From JAWXBT01 sp964523015 (GTDB lineage Bacteria; Bdellovibrionota_C; UBA2361; J135): a stretch of 64,000 bases of DNA. This document shows positions 45,382 to 54,518 of this stretch, one piece after another. Each line of letters opens with the position of its first letter. The stretch's first letter is position 1. The DNA is taken from NCBI GenBank assembly GCA_964523015.1, contig CAZFXN010000003.1:28027-92026 (forward strand). Direction: 5' to 3'. The notes under the pieces were generated by a model. It was not told the origin of the DNA. It saw nothing but the letters and a program-made list of their open reading frames with translations, and made no database searches. A program made the translations under genes and the position numbers.

Positions 45382-47709
45382 ATGAGCATTGTATTAAAGA
45401 ACAAAACATTTCTAGCTATACTCCTCTTTGTATTGAGTGCGGCCATCCGACTTCATGGAATAGGAAGTTTCCCCCTACAATCGGATGAATCACATTGGTT
45501 AAGTAGAAGTGATAAGGTTATTCATCAACTAAGAAAAAACCCGACCCATGCAACAGATCACTTGGGGCATCCGGGAGTCCCTCCCGCCGTTATTATGGCG
45601 TTTGGTCAGTGGAGCGCTGAGAAGTATAATAATTTTAGAAACCTTACCGCTAAGGATCCTAATTTTATTGATGGTTATTCAGCTTGTAGAATTGCAAATG
45701 CTCTCTTTTCATCTCTAATTGGTCCAATATTAATATTCGGGCTGACTCCTTTTATAGGTCTCCTTCCAACATTACTAGCTGCGATCCTGTTTTCGCTTGA
45801 TCCTAATTCTCTTTTTCTCACTCGCTTAGCACATATTGATGGTATTTTAACGGTGCTTGTTTCATTAACTATAATTTTCTATCTAAAGGCCCTGCAAAAG
45901 CAGAGCACCTATCTAAAGATCTTAGCAGGTATGATCTGGGGGCTCTGTATCGCAACTAAACCAACTGCCCTAGCGTTAATTCCTGCCTTTCTTTTTATAA
46001 AAGCAATTCTTATAACCACTAATTTAAAAGGAGAGAAATCTACCAGAGAGAAAATACTTGACTGGGGAGATCTATGGGCTGTGGTCTCTGGCCACATTAT
46101 GCTAGCCGCCATATATACAAGGTTTTGGCATCATCCAAGTGAGTATGTTTTTCTGTTACACATCTCAAATAGTTTTGCTGATCTAATTTACAATTTCGGA
46201 ATATCACTATCTAAAAGACCCATTGTATCTATATTGGGACTAATGAGTTTTATAACTTCCACTTTTATATTTTGGAAACGATATAAAAACCGTAATCAAC
46301 AAAGAGATTATCACCTGGCTCAAGCAAGCCTACTTTTATCAATAATTCTCATTCCACTTATTTTTGCACCTCGGATTCTAGAAAATATTGTCTTTTATTG
46401 GATCCGAGTATTCTCATTATCTAGCATTGAACATGATGGATTTACTGGTAACACACTCCCACATCCGGCTGGATATCTCGGTCTATTATTCTCGCTACTT
46501 CCTCCGATTATTATAATAGGACTTGTTTTTTACCTTTTCTTTTTACTTAAAAATTTTAAACTAGAGATTCTATCTGCTCAAACGCCAATTCATATTCTTT
46601 TACTAGGGATAATCCTTGTATGGATCTTTCCTCTTGCTATCTCTGCAAAACAATCATTTAGATATATTTTGCCGATTTTACCATTTATTTACGTACTCTC
46701 ATCTATCGGACTTTTATATTTTGCAAATTGGGTTACTTCCATATTTTTAAATTTCTCAAAATCAAATCCTAAAACTATTAAAGCAACTATTTTTACAATC
46801 TGTATCTTAACGGCAAGCTATAATGCTTACTCACTAGCCCCACACTATGAACTATATTTAAACTCACTTGGTGGCTCCTATAAGGAGGCCATTAATAGAG
46901 GCCAGATACGACCCTTACTTGGCATTCATGAGACTCTAAGATTCCTTAAAGAAAATGCACCCACTAAAAATGGCAAAATCACCATATCTGTAATCGGAGA
47001 TGGAGATGTCTTAAATGAAATGATGAAGAGAGAGCATCCTGAAGTCGCCAGTAGATTTACTTTTGGATATTTTCCACCCTTTGTTGCCGACTATCTTTTT
47101 ACAATGTTTGGAATCCCTCTACCTAGTGGAAGCTTTTGGAATGCTACAATAAAAAACGATCCAGTATTTAACTATAAACATAATAACCTAACCGTTACCC
47201 AAGTTCTTAAGGTCCCAATCTTTGATTTCTCTGATAAAGTTACTATCTTAGTTTCATCACAACCAAGAGAAACTGGAAAAGTTCGCTCAAGCAAAAATAG
47301 ATCTATCTATGTATCAACAAAGAAACATAGTAAGGGACATCTACTCTATGCATTATACCCATATAAAATGCCTTCAGGAACCTACGTCTTATCTTTCCCT
47401 TTATCTATCTTCTCTAAAAAAGAAGATTCGAAAAAAGGAGACATAGTTTCTGACTATGGCGACAAAACTGCTGCTACAATCTCTTTTGGTAAGGAATGTA
47501 GTAAAATTGTTCGGGCAAATGAACTGAGTGTTAACGCGCCAACTGATATTATTCTTAAATGTACTTTCTTAAAACAAGCTGGGGCGATCCCTCGTGTTTA
47601 TTGGCACGGCGCGGTGCCTATTACCCTTGGTGATTTTACAATTAAAAAGATCCCTAGCAATAAAAATAGTATAATGACTGACCAAAGAGTGACACTGCTC
47701 TCAAGATAG
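45382..47709 (+). CDS. Family-39 glycosyltransferase (PMT/ArnT-like)
   Basis: An N-terminal hydrophobic helix is followed by the luminal loop acid motif QSDESHW and then by about ten more membrane helices to ~490. The pattern is that of dolichyl-/undecaprenyl-phosphate sugar transferases of family 39. The last ~280 residues form a soluble extracytoplasmic domain. It would move a sugar from a lipid carrier to protein or lipid at the outer face of the inner membrane. The acceptor is unknown. Its 3' end overlaps comEC by 112 nt in antisense. Confidence 0.8.
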   Translation: MSIVLKNKTFLAILLFVLSAAIRLHGIGSFPLQSDESHWLSRSDKVIHQLRKNPTHATDHLGHPGVPPAVIMAFGQWSAEKYNNFRNLTAKDPNFIDGYSACRIANALFSSLIGPILIFGLTPFIGLLPTLLAAILFSLDPNSLFLTRLAHIDGILTVLVSLTIIFYLKALQKQSTYLKILAGMIWGLCIATKPTALALIPAFLFIKAILITTNLKGEKSTREKILDWGDLWAVVSGHIMLAAIYTRFWHHPSEYVFLLHISNSFADLIYNFGISLSKRPIVSILGLMSFITSTFIFWKRYKNRNQQRDYHLAQASLLLSIILIPLIFAPRILENIVFYWIRVFSLSSIEHDGFTGNTLPHPAGYLGLLFSLLPPIIIIGLVFYLFFLLKNFKLEILSAQTPIHILLLGIILVWIFPLAISAKQSFRYILPILPFIYVLSSIGLLYFANWVTSIFLNFSKSNPKTIKATIFTICILTASYNAYSLAPHYELYLNSLGGSYKEAINRGQIRPLLGIHETLRFLKENAPTKNGKITISVIGDGDVLNEMMKREHPEVASRFTFGYFPPFVADYLFTMFGIPLPSGSFWNATIKNDPVFNYKHNNLTVTQVLKVPIFDFSDKVTILVSSQPRETGKVRSSKNRSIYVSTKKHSKGHLLYALYPYKMPSGTYVLSFPLSIFSKKEDSKKGDIVSDYGDKTAATISFGKECSKIVRANELSVNAPTDIILKCTFLKQAGAIPRVYWHGAVPITLGDFTIKKIPSNKNSIMTDQRVTLLSR

Positions 47710-49145
47710 ATTAATGGGGCACTAGCAACATATCTTACAAAGTCTCTCTGCCATAAAAGGATCTCTGATATTCCTCTAAGAATTAATCCTTCATCATCAA
47801 TTCTTAAATAGTACAGTGCCCAACCAAAGATCACCCCTTTACAACCGATAAAGGAGAGAAGTGGCGCAAAGATTGGATTTAGTAGCAACGAGCCAAATGA
47901 AAATCCTCCAAACCATGATAATGAAACCATTGAAGCCAAAAATGATGCGATCATTGAGCTATAAAGATACTTACTTAACGGCTTTTGACCTAACCTTTCC
48001 CCAATCATAAGTCCGATTAATGCTGCATAACTTAATTCAACTCCAGGATCTAAATAAGCTGCTGGGGATAAAATTGTTAAAATAAAAAGGGAATTAAGTA
48101 GTAAATTAACAGCAAAACTTATTCCACCTCCATCACCACGTTCAAGTAACTTTGAAAGTGCATAAATTGTTAATGCTACACCTGCTCTTAATACTGGCCC
48201 GTCAGCTCCTACCAATAGGATGAAAAGATAAGCGACAAGCAATGCTCCTATGTTTGCAACTATTTTGATTGGAATAAAAAAAGCTAACCGGTATAGATAA
48301 CCAGTTAAGGAAGTTAAGAGAAATAGAGTAGCCGCGTAAATAATTGTTACTTGATACCCAGAAACAACTAAAAGATGAGCTAGGCCAGCTTTTTTAAATG
48401 CATCTTCAGTTTTTGTTGTTAGAATATCTTTTGTGCCTATTGACATTGAAAGGACGATCCCCGAGGGCTCTCCTTGTCCAAGGAGTTTTTCAGTAGATCT
48501 AACAATTTTTTCTCTTACCTTTGAAAATACTCCCCGATCCCTTTTAATTATCTCTGATGAATATTGTGATGAATATTGAATAGTACAGGTGCCTGCCAAC
48601 CCTTGCCGTTTTAAATATCCGTCAAACGACAGTATTGAATGTTTTTGATTTATAGGTTTGAATTTCCCCTTAATAAAAAACTGATCCCCCTTTTTACTTT
48701 GACTTATATTTTTCCAGGGCAGATGCACTCCTTTACATAAGTACCGGCTAGGCATTGTATTTGAAACATACTCAGCACCAGAGCTATTCCTCTTAATTTT
48801 ACCGAGAATACTAACTGGAAAACTTATCTCCCCAACACGTCTATATCTTGGCTCCTCAATCACCTCTATTAAATAGCTATCGACACTTGATGGCCCGTCT
48901 ATCTTTAGAGTGGTGCAAGATATGAAATTTCCGATAATCCCGATCGCAATTCCATAATAGAATCCATTTAGCTTTTTTTGATCTAAAATTAGCCAGATCA
49001 GTACTTGAATAAAAAGTACAGCAGTGGAAATATGGGTTGAATAGAGGGCAAGGAGCTGCCCTCCCATAACTCCAACAACAATTAAGAACGAGGGATATAG
49101 ATTGCGCAGTTTACAAAGTTTTCTTTTCCCAAATAAGAGCCCCAT
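47598..49145 (-). CDS. comEC: ComEC/Rec2-type DNA-uptake channel without the C-terminal lactamase domain
   Basis: An N-terminal DUF4131-like/OB region (~30-200) is followed by the competence domain with its signature KKAGLAHLLVVSGYQV and about ten membrane helices. The protein stops at 515 aa, whereas many ComEC proteins are ~700-800 aa with a metallo-beta-lactamase domain at the C terminus. It should carry single-stranded DNA across the inner membrane. Its 3' end overlaps the glycosyltransferase gene, and its 5' end overlaps the M48 protease gene by 44 nt on the opposite strand. No other competence gene is seen here. Confidence 0.85.
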   Translation of the reverse strand: MGLLFGKRKLCKLRNLYPSFLIVVGVMGGQLLALYSTHISTAVLFIQVLIWLILDQKKLNGFYYGIAIGIIGNFISCTTLKIDGPSSVDSYLIEVIEEPRYRRVGEISFPVSILGKIKRNSSGAEYVSNTMPSRYLCKGVHLPWKNISQSKKGDQFFIKGKFKPINQKHSILSFDGYLKRQGLAGTCTIQYSSQYSSEIIKRDRGVFSKVREKIVRSTEKLLGQGEPSGIVLSMSIGTKDILTTKTEDAFKKAGLAHLLVVSGYQVTIIYAATLFLLTSLTGYLYRLAFFIPIKIVANIGALLVAYLFILLVGADGPVLRAGVALTIYALSKLLERGDGGGISFAVNLLLNSLFILTILSPAAYLDPGVELSYAALIGLMIGERLGQKPLSKYLYSSMIASFLASMVSLSWFGGFSFGSLLLNPIFAPLLSFIGCKGVIFGWALYYLRIDDEGLILRGISEILLWQRDFVRYVASAPLIYLESSVTLWSVIILFLLLGIFLIVKSPRVIGTAPCQ

Positions 49146-49887
49146 ACAGTATAACTCATTTGATATCTCACATTATCTCTCACCTTATATCTCCCTTATT
49201 TTTTCTATTTGTTGCCTCTTTTTTTGCTCGTGTGCAGAAAAAAATCTAGAGAAAAATCTCAATTTGTCTGTTTCTAACGAAACAATTAATAGGGATAGAC
49301 TATATTTAGTTTCTCGCTATGGGGTCTTTCAAAATAAAGAAGCTGATGATTTTTTAGTATCTCTTTGCGTCCGTATTAGTACTACTATTAGCACTGCTTC
49401 ATCTAACCCTAAGAGATTCGTATTAAGATCGACGATTTTAGATACTGAGACTCCACTCGCTCTATCTATTGGTTCAGGAGAGATTTTTCTTTCCCGTGGA
49501 ATTTTAAAGTTACTAAAGAGCGAGGGGGAAGTTGCCTTTGTTATAAGCCATGAGTTTGGTCATGATATTCTTAATCATCATGTTAATGGTCCTGATACTG
49601 AGACTGCTGAACTAGAGGCAGATCTATTTGCCCTTAGTGTAATAACCAATGCTGGATTTCCGGCTATGTCCAGTATCTCTTCTCTTATAGGTACTTACGG
49701 GTCAGAAAAATTCCTTGAAGACGGTGCGGTTATCTCATTCATAGCTCAAGATGAATTAACTCATCCGTCACTAAGGATGAGATTAAAAGTACTTAGAGAA
49801 TCAATCGCGATACGGACAACATTTACAGAAGATAAAACCCCCACTTTTCAATCTAGAAGATTCCTCTCCTTCAAAAAAACCTTTTAA
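49102..49887 (+). CDS. M48-family metalloprotease, lipoprotein-like
   Basis: The zinc motif HEFGHDILNHH and a downstream glutamate in ETAELEADLFAL identify an M48 peptidase (HExxH plus ExxxD). An N-terminal hydrophobic segment with a Cys-rich end (FFCSCAEK) looks like a lipobox. The first ~30 residues are not signal-like and overlap the divergent comEC start, so the true start may be a non-ATG codon further in; I could not find one. It may act like BepA or LoiP in outer-membrane protein quality control. It converges with uvrC, 5 nt apart. Confidence 0.8.
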   Translation: MRSLQSFLFPNKSPIQYNSFDISHYLSPYISLIFSICCLFFCSCAEKNLEKNLNLSVSNETINRDRLYLVSRYGVFQNKEADDFLVSLCVRISTTISTASSNPKRFVLRSTILDTETPLALSIGSGEIFLSRGILKLLKSEGEVAFVISHEFGHDILNHHVNGPDTETAELEADLFALSVITNAGFPAMSSISSLIGTYGSEKFLEDGAVISFIAQDELTHPSLRMRLKVLRESIAIRTTFTEDKTPTFQSRRFLSFKKTF

Positions 49888-49892
49888 AAGTT

Positions 49893-51734
49893 TTATTTTT
49901 CTAAAGCTTCCTTTATCCTTTGGGCCAATGATAGAGGAAGCTTTCCTAGTTTTGATATCTCTTCTATCGATGAGGATCTGACCCGATCTACACTTCCAAA
50001 TTCTTTTAATAGTTTTTTCCTACGCTCTTCTCCTATACCAGGAATTTCATCAAGAATTGATTTAAAAACTCTTTTAGCACGTTGTGTTCGATGAAAGGTA
50101 ATTACAAATCTATGAGTCTCATCACGAACTCTTTCTAAAAATTGGGTTGTGGGATCAGTACTTACTAGGGGTATTGAGTCCTCTTTATACGGCAAAAATA
50201 CCCGCTCTGGCTTAAGGACACTCTCTCCATCTTCATTGTTTACAGCACGACTTTTGGCCAGTGAGATCATATCTATATTATACCCGATTTCATCTCGCGC
50301 CTTTAGCGCAGCATTTAATTGCCCCATCCCCCCATCAATGATTAATAGGTCAGGGAGATTTTCATCCTCAATGCCGCGCACTAATCGTCTTAGTACAACT
50401 TCATACATCGCCTTAAAATCATCGGGCTTTTCAGAAAACGGTAATTTAAATTTTTTGTAAGATCCTTTATCTGGAAAGCCATCTTGAAATGTAACGATTG
50501 CAGCTACGATATTAGATCCTTGAAGGTTAGAGATATCTAAACACTCAATTCTACGCGGCACTTGCGATAAAGAAAATTTCTTATACAGATCTTTTGCAAT
50601 AGCACTATATCGATCTTCGGCGTTAAATTTCTCTTTAAATGCCTGACGTGCATTGAGCTCAGAGATTCCTAAGAGTCTTCGTTTAATGCCACGTTTCGCT
50701 GAGATAATCTTGGGTCGCGCCTCACGAGCCTTTTCAATTTGATCAATTAGAACCTTCTCAGATTCGATCTCTAACGGAATAATTATCTCATTAGGAACAT
50801 CAGCTCTCTCATAATATTGTTGAAGCACACTTTCTAAGATCTCTTCATCTGATCCTATGACTTCATTTAAAGGGAAATTCTCGTTGTTTAAAATTCTACC
50901 ATCTCTTACATGAAGAATTGAAATAGCCGCTAAGCTTCCCTCTCGATAGAGTCCAAACACATCTCGATTCTCTGAGCGGTAAGAGATGATATCCTTACCC
51001 GCTTTAAAATTTTCTAAAACTTCAACTCTATCCCTATATAGAGCGGCTTCCTCAAAGCGAAGCTCTTCTGAAGCTTGGTTCATCTTTGAAACGATCTCTT
51101 CTTTGACCTCTTGGGATCTGCCCTCTAAGATCCGCTCAGCCTGCCTGATCCATCTTTGGTACTCCCCCTTATCAACTGGCAAACAGCACGGACCTGCGCA
51201 ACGCTTAATCTCATACTCTAAGCAGGGACGTTGTCTGTTTAAAAAAACAGTATCCGAGCAACTTCTTAGTGGGATTACTGTTTTAATTAATTCTAAAACA
51301 GCTCTTAATTCTGAACTTGACGAATAGGGCCCAAAATATTTTGCTCCATCGTTTTCAATGCGACGCACTAGATCTAATCTTGGCCATTCAACCTCATGAT
51401 TTACTCGTACACTTAGATAAGCTTTATCGTCTTTTAATTTTATATTATAACGCGGCTGATATTTTTTAATTAAATCACTTTCTAAAACAAAGGCTTGCTC
51501 TTCGTTTTCAGTAATAATTGTATCAATAAAATAAAGCCGATCTAATAAAAAAGCGATCTGAGCTCTTGTATCTTGAAAATTAAAGTAACTCCTTACCCGT
51601 TCCTTTAGATTCTTAGCTTTACCAATATAGATAACCTTCCCCTCTTTATCCTTCATTAGATAAACTCCTGGGGATTCGGGTAGGGATTGTACCCGTAAAG
51701 CTATCGGATGTTTATCTTCACTATCAGCACTCAC
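49893..51734 (-). CDS. uvrC: Excinuclease UvrABC subunit C
   Basis: All UvrC domains are present in 613 aa: GIY-YIG nuclease (SPGVYLMKDKEGKVIYIG), a Cys-rich region (CSDTVFLNRQRPCLEYEI with RCAGPC), the UVR motif (~200-235), the RNase-H-like nuclease (CLDISNLQG, IDGGMGQL), and C-terminal helix-hairpin-helix motifs (EIPGIGEERRKKLL). It makes both incisions around DNA damage. The start is GTG. uvrB is 4.7 kb away on the same strand; uvrA is not in the window. Confidence 0.96.
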   Translation of the reverse strand: MSADSEDKHPIALRVQSLPESPGVYLMKDKEGKVIYIGKAKNLKERVRSYFNFQDTRAQIAFLLDRLYFIDTIITENEEQAFVLESDLIKKYQPRYNIKLKDDKAYLSVRVNHEVEWPRLDLVRRIENDGAKYFGPYSSSSELRAVLELIKTVIPLRSCSDTVFLNRQRPCLEYEIKRCAGPCCLPVDKGEYQRWIRQAERILEGRSQEVKEEIVSKMNQASEELRFEEAALYRDRVEVLENFKAGKDIISYRSENRDVFGLYREGSLAAISILHVRDGRILNNENFPLNEVIGSDEEILESVLQQYYERADVPNEIIIPLEIESEKVLIDQIEKAREARPKIISAKRGIKRRLLGISELNARQAFKEKFNAEDRYSAIAKDLYKKFSLSQVPRRIECLDISNLQGSNIVAAIVTFQDGFPDKGSYKKFKLPFSEKPDDFKAMYEVVLRRLVRGIEDENLPDLLIIDGGMGQLNAALKARDEIGYNIDMISLAKSRAVNNEDGESVLKPERVFLPYKEDSIPLVSTDPTTQFLERVRDETHRFVITFHRTQRAKRVFKSILDEIPGIGEERRKKLLKEFGSVDRVRSSSIEEISKLGKLPLSLAQRIKEALEK

Positions 51735-51757
51735 AAAGTATTCCAGATAAAAAAGTA

Positions 51758-52558
51758 CTAGGTTTTAGCCTGAATAAGACTTCCTGACTCATACCGCCTA
51801 AGACCATAGTAAAAAAACCAAACAGCTATGGTAAAAATAGACACCATATAAAGCACTGAGTACAGAAGATCAGTAAGACTTAAGTTTTGAATCATAGAGT
51901 GCGGCACTCCATAGATAAACACTGCAGGTACTAAAGTGCATATTATAACCTTAAGTCCTCCATAAAATGAAGTAAGGGGATAAATACAAAAAGTAATTAA
52001 ACTCCAAAGCATATTAGCAGCAGCATCCTCAAAATTGCCTACAAAAAATGAGACTGATTGAGTAATAACTACAAACGAGAGAACTGCTATAGCAGAAATA
52101 AACCCTCCCACAATAAAGAGGGCAAATCTTTCGATACTAAAATCAGCAAATACTATAAATCCGATAATTCCATAAATAATATCACCGATACCACTAAAGT
52201 ACATTTTACTCATACTAACATGCCAAAGCACATTTTTTGGAAATGTTAGGTAATAATCAAGCTCCCCTCTATATATAGTACGAGATAATTCAAATGCTCC
52301 GGCAAAAAAGGTACCAAAAAGCCCGAAAGAGAAACATCCAAGGGCAAACAAAACCATACTGTCATTAAATTGCCAGCCCTGAATTGATGGAAATTTTTGA
52401 AAATAGATCCACCAGCAAATTACCCAGCAGATATTATTAAAGATCATCCCTAAAACTTGAGTGATAAATGATGCTCGGTACTCTAATGCCGACATTAATC
52501 CATGACTAAATAGGATCCAAGTAAGTTTTAAATATTTAGCCGCCGTTTTGAGCAACAC
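51758..52558 (-). CDS. ABC-2 type transporter permease (DUF990-like)
   Basis: About six membrane helices in 266 aa, with ALEYRASFITQVLGMIFNN at the N terminus as in the ABC-2/DUF990 family. I chose the GTG at 52558 because AAGGAG lies 6 nt upstream. The gene overlaps the partner permease gene by 23 nt, so both subunits are made in step. The ATPase is encoded two genes upstream (53398). The substrate is unknown; related systems export drugs or polymers. Confidence 0.85.
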   Translation of the reverse strand: MLLKTAAKYLKLTWILFSHGLMSALEYRASFITQVLGMIFNNICWVICWWIYFQKFPSIQGWQFNDSMVLFALGCFSFGLFGTFFAGAFELSRTIYRGELDYYLTFPKNVLWHVSMSKMYFSGIGDIIYGIIGFIVFADFSIERFALFIVGGFISAIAVLSFVVITQSVSFFVGNFEDAAANMLWSLITFCIYPLTSFYGGLKVIICTLVPAVFIYGVPHSMIQNLSLTDLLYSVLYMVSIFTIAVWFFYYGLRRYESGSLIQAKT

Positions 52559-53333
52559 GTCTGACTCCTTTTTGATACAAAAAATATGAAACTATACTAA
52601 GCAAAATTACCCATCCGACTTGAACACATAAGTGCTGCATCATTCTTGTGTAATCAAATAATACTATTACCTCTGAGGCAGAATAAAAAAGATGCGCAAA
52701 AGGTAACCGTTCAACAATCCATTGAAGCCTTTCTGGAAAAATTGCAGGGGGTAAAATCATACCTCCCAACATTATATAGAGCTTTTGATAGATCCATCTA
52801 AAGGCTGAAACATCCTCTGTCCAAAATGCAAGCAGTCCTATTGATAACGAGATTAAAAAATGAAGAGTTAATCCTAGTATTAAAAGTATACTGCCAAAAA
52901 AAAGTGCTTTAAGATGAAGTTCAAATCCACCAACTAAAAGAAATGCGACAATAACACTTAGTGTCGTTCCCAAAATTAATGATGGTGCACTTCGTCCCCA
53001 AAACCCTGCAAATTGTTGCATTGGATAAGATATTGGGCGTAGGAGAGAATATGCAATTTCTCCTTTCCTTACATCTTCACTAATTAACGTTCCAACATCT
53101 GGACTTGTCACAATTCCAAAAGCTTGAGTTAAAGTAACCATCCAAATAATCATGGCTGGAGTTATCCCTTCAATTTGACCAACTACTCCTGAGCTAAAAC
53201 TCGCTTCATATAACTGGGCAATTATCCAGATTCTAAGCGCAATAATTGCGCCCTTAGAAAAAAGGTTAAACAGATAGGTCTTTTCAGTTTTTGCCTGAAT
53301 AGAAGCAATTGAGATGTACTTTCTTAAAAACAT
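52536..53333 (-). CDS. ABC-2 type transporter permease
   Basis: Six membrane helices in 265 aa. The sequence EDVRKGEIAYSLLRPISYPMQQFAGFWG is the conserved cytosolic loop of ABC-2 permeases (cf. YRGELDYYLTFPKNV in the partner). It lies between the ATPase gene (64 nt) and the second permease gene (23-nt overlap). The two permeases are likely to form a heterodimer with the ATPase. Confidence 0.85.
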   Translation of the reverse strand: MFLRKYISIASIQAKTEKTYLFNLFSKGAIIALRIWIIAQLYEASFSSGVVGQIEGITPAMIIWMVTLTQAFGIVTSPDVGTLISEDVRKGEIAYSLLRPISYPMQQFAGFWGRSAPSLILGTTLSVIVAFLLVGGFELHLKALFFGSILLILGLTLHFLISLSIGLLAFWTEDVSAFRWIYQKLYIMLGGMILPPAIFPERLQWIVERLPFAHLFYSASEVIVLFDYTRMMQHLCVQVGWVILLSIVSYFLYQKGVRRVAQNGG

Positions 53334-53360
53334 ATAGCACGAGTTGCCCTTTAATTATCT

Positions 53361-53408
53361 TTTAATTTCTCTCTTAATTTCTCCTTTAATTTCTCTCTTA
53401 ATTTCTTT
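53361..53408. repeat. Two tandem ~24-bp units between ATPase and permease genes
   Basis: Each unit begins TTTAATTTCTCTC; they agree at 22 of 24 positions. On the minus strand they give the ATPase stop and several further TAA stops plus purine-rich AGAGAG and AAGGAG blocks ahead of the permease gene. Confidence 0.75.
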
Positions 53409-54378
53409 TTTCTTTATAAATACCAGCTATTACTTCCTCTAATTCTGGCTCACTAATGTTTATATCTGATAATTTAAAATTTGAAGTTGCATAACTTAAA
53501 AGCTTCTCAATCGCTCTACCATTATTTTCAACTTCAATCTTTAAATTAAATTTTCCAGACTCAATAACCTTCCCCTCAGGATATTTGAATCTCTCTGTGC
53601 TCTCCTCAAGAACAAGCTCGATGGTTTTAGTTTTAAGATACTCTCGCCCAAACAGTGCGGTGCTTCCATCATAAACAATTCGTCCATGATTAATTACAAT
53701 TGTTCTCTTTGCCAGTGCTTCAATATCACCTGCGTCATGAGAGGTTAAAAATATAGTCACCTTTTCTGTTTCATTTATGTGCCTGATCACCTCTCTTATC
53801 TGCTGCTTTGCTACTACATCTAATCCAATAGTTGGCTCATCCAAAAAAACAACTTTTGGGCCATGTAAAAGAGATGCCACAATTTCACAGCGCATCCTTT
53901 CTCCTAGTGAAAGTTTCCTTACCGGGGTTTTTAGATATTTTCCAATTTCAAACGCTTCTACTAAAAAATTAAGCCGTTTTTTATAGCTCTCAGTATCTAA
54001 CTCATACATTTCAGAAAATAGCTTATAGCTATCTAGTGCTGGCAAATGAAACCAAAGCTGAGCCTTTTGGCCAAAAACTGCCCCAATTTGAAAAGCCAAC
54101 TCTATTCTCTGTTTTTCTGGATCGAGTCCTAAAACTGAAACTTCTCCACTAGATCTAAAAAGAATTCCAGTCATAATCTTGATGGTAGTACTTTTCCCCG
54201 CACCATTAGGTCCGATAAACGCAACTATCTCTCCTTCGTTGACACTAAAGGTAATGTCATCAACTGCGACCACTTCTCTACTCTGTTTAGATAAAAGTCT
54301 TTTAAAGCCAGAAGTTAATCCAGCTTCTTTTTCTCTCACAGAGAATGTTTTTCTAAGATTTTTTACTTCTATTGTCAT
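53398..54378 (-). CDS. ABC transporter ATP-binding protein
   Basis: Walker A GPNGAGKST, signature LSLGERMRCE, Walker B VVFLDEPT and the switch His in LTSHD are all intact. The ~75-residue C-terminal extension (from ~255) is of the NatA/DrrA type found in ABC-2 exporters. It powers the two permeases encoded downstream. The length is 326 aa. It is first in the three-gene operon. Confidence 0.93.
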   Translation of the reverse strand: MTIEVKNLRKTFSVREKEAGLTSGFKRLLSKQSREVVAVDDITFSVNEGEIVAFIGPNGAGKSTTIKIMTGILFRSSGEVSVLGLDPEKQRIELAFQIGAVFGQKAQLWFHLPALDSYKLFSEMYELDTESYKKRLNFLVEAFEIGKYLKTPVRKLSLGERMRCEIVASLLHGPKVVFLDEPTIGLDVVAKQQIREVIRHINETEKVTIFLTSHDAGDIEALAKRTIVINHGRIVYDGSTALFGREYLKTKTIELVLEESTERFKYPEGKVIESGKFNLKIEVENNGRAIEKLLSYATSNFKLSDINISEPELEEVIAGIYKEKRN

Positions 54379-54478
54379 ATACAGTTATCCACTTTAATTT
54401 CGTACCTAATTTTCCTTATACATAAGTATAAGCACCTGGCCAAAAAAACCCTGTAAAAAGGAGCCTAAAAGGGGTCCT

Positions 54479-54515
54479 AAAAAAGAGGGGCGATCTTGAA
54501 TCACCCCTCTTTTTA
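54479..54515. terminator. Bidirectional terminator between the MFS and ABC genes
   Basis: A stem of AAAAGAGGGG/CCCCTCTTTT with further pairing, a short loop, and T-runs on both strands. It begins just after the MFS stop on the minus strand. Confidence 0.88.
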
Positions 54516-54518
54516 GAA

